Assembly: GCA_910579585.1 (NCBI GenBank)
Contig: CAJTVA010000003.1
Span: 1-64,000 of the forward strand
Length of the DNA stretch: 64,000 nt
From: an uncultured Christensenella sp.
GTDB lineage: Bacteria; Bacillota; Clostridia; Christensenellales; Borkfalkiaceae
Direction: 5' to 3'
The notes beneath the pieces were generated by a model that ran no database searches, had not been told where the DNA came from, and saw only the letters and a list, made by a program, of their open reading frames with translations. A program made the translations under genes and the position numbers. Positions 61,004 to 64,000 of the stretch are shown one piece after another. Position 1 is the stretch's first letter. Every line of letters begins with the position of its first letter.

Positions 61004-61471
61004 ATGAGCATTGAATTAGTACAAGCAAACGTAACAGACGCCGAAGAAATTTGGAAGATGCAAAAATCAGCTTTTGCAGAGTTGTTTGAAAAATATAAAG
61101 ACTTTGATACAAGTCCTGCAAACGAGCCCTTGGATAAAGTAATAATGCGGTTAAGACAACCGTTTACTTATTTCTATTTTATAAGACTGAACGGCAGAAA
61201 TATCGGCGCAATCAGAGTTGTAGATAAAAAACCAAGTACTGAACCGAAACGTATTTCACCGCTATTCATATTGCCTGAATTCCGCAATAAAGGGTATGCT
61301 CAATCAGCTATTTTACAAGCTGAGAATATTCACGGCGCATTAAACTGGGAATTAGAAACTATTTTACAGGAATCTGCCATCTGCCATTTATATGAGAAAA
61401 CGGGTTACCGTAAGACAAATAGAATTAAGGAAATCAACACGAATATGACCTTGATTTTCTATAAAAAATAA
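61004..61471 (+). CDS. GNAT family N-acetyltransferase
   Basis: A 155-residue GNAT protein. The acetyl-CoA binding motif region is ISPLFILPEFRNKGYAQSAI and the end LYEKTGYRKTNRI is typical. The substrate is unknown. It lies 9 bases after the flavodoxin-like gene; its stop touches the next ATG. Confidence 0.85.
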   Translation: MSIELVQANVTDAEEIWKMQKSAFAELFEKYKDFDTSPANEPLDKVIMRLRQPFTYFYFIRLNGRNIGAIRVVDKKPSTEPKRISPLFILPEFRNKGYAQSAILQAENIHGALNWELETILQESAICHLYEKTGYRKTNRIKEINTNMTLIFYKK

Positions 61472-61774
61472 ATGAATATGAAAGTTGTTACGATTTGCGG
61501 GAGTATGCGATTTTCGGAAGAAATAATGAGAATCGCAACCGAACTGGAAACTGAAAAAGGCTATTGCGTTATACAGCCTGTTTATAACTGCGCGGATAAA
61601 GTTTTAAATCAAACTGAATTACGGAATGTTACAAAGGCGCATTACAAAAAAATCGATATATCCGACGCTATTTTCGTTGTTAACGTGGGCGGATATATCG
61701 GTAATTCTGTCACGGAAGAAATAGAATATGCTAAAAATCTCGGTAAAGAAATTCTCTATTTGGAACAAAAATAA
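61472..61774 (+). CDS. Nucleoside 2-deoxyribosyltransferase-like protein
   Basis: A 100-residue protein with a Rossmann-like start KVVTICGSMRFSEEIMRIA and SVTEEIEYAKNLGKEI, a pattern seen in nucleoside 2-deoxyribosyltransferase-like and related small proteins. The ATG follows the GNAT stop without a gap. It is convergent with the next gene, 0 bases apart. The role is unknown. Confidence 0.75.
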   Translation: MNMKVVTICGSMRFSEEIMRIATELETEKGYCVIQPVYNCADKVLNQTELRNVTKAHYKKIDISDAIFVVNVGGYIGNSVTEEIEYAKNLGKEILYLEQK

Positions 61775-62671
61775 TTATTTAAAATTCCGTTCGATAAAAT
61801 CAAAATAATTTTTGGGCTTTACTGCGCTTTTGTTTTCTTTATACCAACGGTATGCACGCTTTAGCCCCTTTTCCAACGGCAAAAGCTTGAGCATAAGTTC
61901 GTTTTGCGCGGTTACGTCAAGCGCATACGGGTAGTCGTAAAAAGGAAAATAATTGCGTTGCTCGATTTCGTCGGTAACGTTTATAAAAGCCGAAGTATTA
62001 CCGACAGCCGCATAACAGCACTCTACCCACTCTTTGACGGTGACAATTGGGTTGCCCACGTTGAAAATATTTCTAGTCGGTTTTGTTCTAATTAACATAT
62101 CAACAAACCTGCATAAATCTTCGACGTGAAAGAATTGCAACGGCGCAGAGCCGTCTTTCGGCAAATAAAACGGTGCATTCCTTTCGGCGCAGTCGAAAAC
62201 GAAAGCTTCCCTATAAATATTGTTATACTCGCCGTACAAATACGGCGGTCTTATAATGTAGTCGGTAGGAACTCTTTTTAATAAAACGTTTTCGGCGGCT
62301 ATTTTATTCGTGCCGTAATCGCCCCAAAATTTATTTTTACCGCACTTATCGCTTTCTTTAAAAGGCATTTTAAGCGTTTCGGGATAAACCGCGCTCGAAC
62401 TTATCATAATAAAACTTTCAAAGCTTACAAGGTCGTCGAGCAACGCGTTTATATCTTCTGCCGTATAAGATGTTACGTCGATAACGACGTCGAAACGCAA
62501 GCTTTTTAACCGCCCGTTAATTTGTTTGCGGTCGCATTCAATCAGTTTTACGTTCGGCAATTGCGGCTTCGTGTTGCGGTTAAGAACGTAAACATCGTTC
62601 CCCCTGTCCGCAAAATATTCCGCCATAAATTTGCTTACGAAAACGGTGCCGCCCGTGACTAAAATTTTCAT
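61775..62671 (-). CDS. NAD-dependent epimerase/dehydratase family protein
   Basis: A 298-residue extended SDR. The NAD-binding start ILVTGGTVFVSKFMAEYF departs a little from GxxGxxG, the serine block is MISSSAVYP and the catalytic pair is in YGTNKIAAE. It would act on a nucleotide sugar or similar substrate. AAGGAGC precedes the ATG. Confidence 0.87.
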   Translation of the reverse strand: MKILVTGGTVFVSKFMAEYFADRGNDVYVLNRNTKPQLPNVKLIECDRKQINGRLKSLRFDVVIDVTSYTAEDINALLDDLVSFESFIMISSSAVYPETLKMPFKESDKCGKNKFWGDYGTNKIAAENVLLKRVPTDYIIRPPYLYGEYNNIYREAFVFDCAERNAPFYLPKDGSAPLQFFHVEDLCRFVDMLIRTKPTRNIFNVGNPIVTVKEWVECCYAAVGNTSAFINVTDEIEQRNYFPFYDYPYALDVTAQNELMLKLLPLEKGLKRAYRWYKENKSAVKPKNYFDFIERNFK

Positions 62672-62698
62672 TTTTTGCTCCTTGATTAATAATTAAAA

Positions 62699-62732
62699 AG
62701 AAGCTTCCCCGAACGCATCGGGGGAGCTTCTT
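62699..62732 (-). terminator. Terminator after the DUF697 gene
   Basis: AAGAAGCTTCCCCGA and TCGGGGGAGCTTCTT form a hairpin followed by TTTTT on the minus strand. Confidence 0.88.
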
Positions 62733-62737
62733 GAATT

Positions 62738-63790
62738 TTAAGCTGCCTGCGGTTTTTTGCCCTTTAACTCTTTTTCAAGCTTTTTGCACGTTTCCTCTAT
62801 TTCCACTTCGGTTTCGGCAAGTTCGACTCCGTCCAAAATTTCCTGCAATCTGTACTCCTGACTGAGATATTTAATCGTCTGATAACCCATTACCGCAGTT
62901 AAAACCCCGTTCGTCAACCCCTGCACCGAAGAGTCGACTATTGCCGAAATAGCCGCGCCGAGAATGGGTATTCCTTTAACCGTATCGCCCATAGTTTTGA
63001 CTAAGCTGTTACCGATTTTCAAACCACCGAGCCCGTAGGCTATCAGCGCATTCTGAAACACCCGCCCGAAAATTTTAACCAGCTTTGCATCCGACGGTCT
63101 GAAACCGTATAAAAACACAAGGTCTTTGACGAGCTGCAAATTCAAAAATACGACCAACGCCGCGTCAACCTTGCTTGTTTGCGAAAGCGCGGAATACATC
63201 GCCGACTTCATCGAGCTTTTAAAAATCAGGTCGTTTGCCGTCTTCTTGACGCTACCCGTGTAAAGCTTCGTCAACACGTTCATTATGCCTTTATCGTTGC
63301 CTGCCTTGACAGCGATTGCAAGCTCGCCGACGGTTGCTGAGTCATACCAGCCGACGCCGTCGACTTTTGCCGTTAAATCGATTATTTTATCGGCGATTTC
63401 GCGCCGAACTTTTCTGTTGTGCTTCTGTGCCGCCGATACGGTATGCACGTTCACGTTCGTTATAAAGTACGGTGACTTCATAATTTTAACGACGGGAACA
63501 ATAAACAGTACTATATAAAGTATCAGGCAGACTCCTGCCGCCGCATAACCTGCGTATTGGTTGATGTCGTAGACGTTCTTTGCGACGAAAAACAGGCACG
63601 CAAACAAAAACAGACCTATAACGGTTGCGGCTAAATTCAAAAGTATTTTCGCGCCGCGTATATTCTGCCTTTTCGTATATTTTTGTTCGTATTCGTAGAT
63701 AGTCAGCTTACCGCTCTGCTTTTCCGCCTTTTGCGAAACAGGCACAAGCGCAAGGTTTTCAGAAGAGTTTTTCTCGTTTTTATTTTCCAT
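62738..63790 (-). CDS. DUF697 family membrane protein
   Basis: A 350-residue protein of the DUF697/YcjF type. Two membrane helices lie at about residues 48-70 and 78-102, followed by a helical domain with the pattern VKDLVFLYGFRPSDAKLVKI and a glycine-rich stretch (GKGIPILGAAISAI-like) and a charged C-terminal coiled coil. The role is unknown. The ATG at 63790 is close to a GGGGTGG site. It has its own promoter and terminator. Confidence 0.8.
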   Translation of the reverse strand: MENKNEKNSSENLALVPVSQKAEKQSGKLTIYEYEQKYTKRQNIRGAKILLNLAATVIGLFLFACLFFVAKNVYDINQYAGYAAAGVCLILYIVLFIVPVVKIMKSPYFITNVNVHTVSAAQKHNRKVRREIADKIIDLTAKVDGVGWYDSATVGELAIAVKAGNDKGIMNVLTKLYTGSVKKTANDLIFKSSMKSAMYSALSQTSKVDAALVVFLNLQLVKDLVFLYGFRPSDAKLVKIFGRVFQNALIAYGLGGLKIGNSLVKTMGDTVKGIPILGAAISAIVDSSVQGLTNGVLTAVMGYQTIKYLSQEYRLQEILDGVELAETEVEIEETCKKLEKELKGKKPQAA

Positions 63791-63839
63791 ACAGACCACC
63801 CCGCCTAACGCGGCGCAATTATATTTATGTATATATTAT

Positions 63840-63868
63840 ATTTTATAATTTTCCGGCGAAAATGTCAA
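63840..63868 (-). promoter_or_regulatory. Promoter of the DUF697 gene
   Basis: TTGACA (63863-63868) and TAAAAT (63840-63845) on the minus strand with 17 bp between. Confidence 0.75.
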
Positions 63869-63930
63869 TATCCTGCTCACGCTTATTGTTGTAAATAACT
63901 TACAATAATTGCAAAGAATTTTCAAAAACG

Positions 63931-63959
63931 TTGACTATTATAAAACGCAGTGATATAAT
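63931..63959 (+). promoter_or_regulatory. Promoter of the gene entering at the right edge
   Basis: TTGACT (63931-63936) and TATAAT (63954-63959) with 17 bp between, 22 bases before the ATG at 63982. Confidence 0.75.
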
Positions 63960-63981
63960 ATATATTAGGAAAATAGGAGAA

Positions 63982-64000
63982 ATGATGAGAAAACTTAAAA
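63982..64000 (+). CDS. Start of a gene cut by the window edge
   Basis: ATG at 63982 (a second one at 63985) preceded by AGGAGAA and a good promoter; the visible residues are MMRKLK. Product unknown. Confidence 0.6.

Noticed and set aside
1..64000. CRISPR arrays and insertion sequences
   Set aside because: No regularly spaced repeats, no cas genes and no transposase or terminal repeats of an insertion sequence were seen.

Overview
The window comes from a spore-forming, low-to-mid GC Bacillota of the class Clostridia. The evidence is a complete spoIIIA operon (AA to AH), spoIVB, ytfJ (gerW), two sporulation-type D-Ala-D-Ala carboxypeptidases, scpA/scpB, a type I Clostridia-like gene order, AGGAGG-type ribosome binding sites and near-consensus sigma-A promoters. 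Most genes lie on the minus strand. The exact lineage cannot be read from the sequence; an uncultured anaerobic (gut-type) clostridium is a reasonable guess. I see no transposase, phage gene or CRISPR array.

Layout. 1-5.5 kb: end of leuS, a LemA operon with its own small XRE regulator and two palindromic operators, a membrane-bound XRE protein, acpP. 5.6-18 kb: nucleic-acid maintenance and cell surface genes (tex, alkD-like, deoxyinosine glycosylase, ylxY-mlpA pair, mutS2, U32 protein, Cof phosphatase, uvrC). 18-24.5 kb: secreted pectate lyase lipoprotein, copper ATPase with ArsR regulator, nitroreductase facing an HxlR redox regulator. 24.5-33 kb: asparaginase, asnS, yceD-rpmF, ackA, pta and the acetate-using tRNA enzyme TmcAL, then rluB, a carboxypeptidase and ytfJ. 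34-40 kb: scpA/scpB, M50 protease, lysA, carboxypeptidase, small membrane protein, spoIVB. 40-50 kb: recN-argR-nadK-tlyA-dxs, then oapA and a large structured RNA, then ispA-folD-nusB-asp23. 50-54.4 kb: spoIIIA operon. 54.5-64 kb: two tRNA-Leu genes, polA-coaE and small accessory genes.

Main discovery: the 600-base non-coding stretch at about 46673-47268 (minus strand) has its own consensus promoter (TTGACA-17-TATACT), a 12-bp helix joining its two ends and a terminator, and sits between ispA and a lysine-rich four-helix-type membrane protein gene. This is the known genomic setting of OLE RNA (Ornate Large Extremophilic RNA) and its membrane partner OapA. No comparable assignment follows from coding content, so I call it an OLE RNA-OapA system.

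Other points worth a look: a copper ATPase with an altered phosphorylation motif (DKTAT) that carries a C-terminal CopZ domain with its own ribosome binding site; a five-hairpin element inserted inside the spoIIIA operon; a SpoIIIAG that lacks the ring-forming insertion; a perfect 11-bp inverted repeat burying the start codon of a small membrane protein; a tRNA-Leu with anticodon AAG; overlapping divergent promoters flanked by perfect palindromes at the nitroreductase/HxlR locus.
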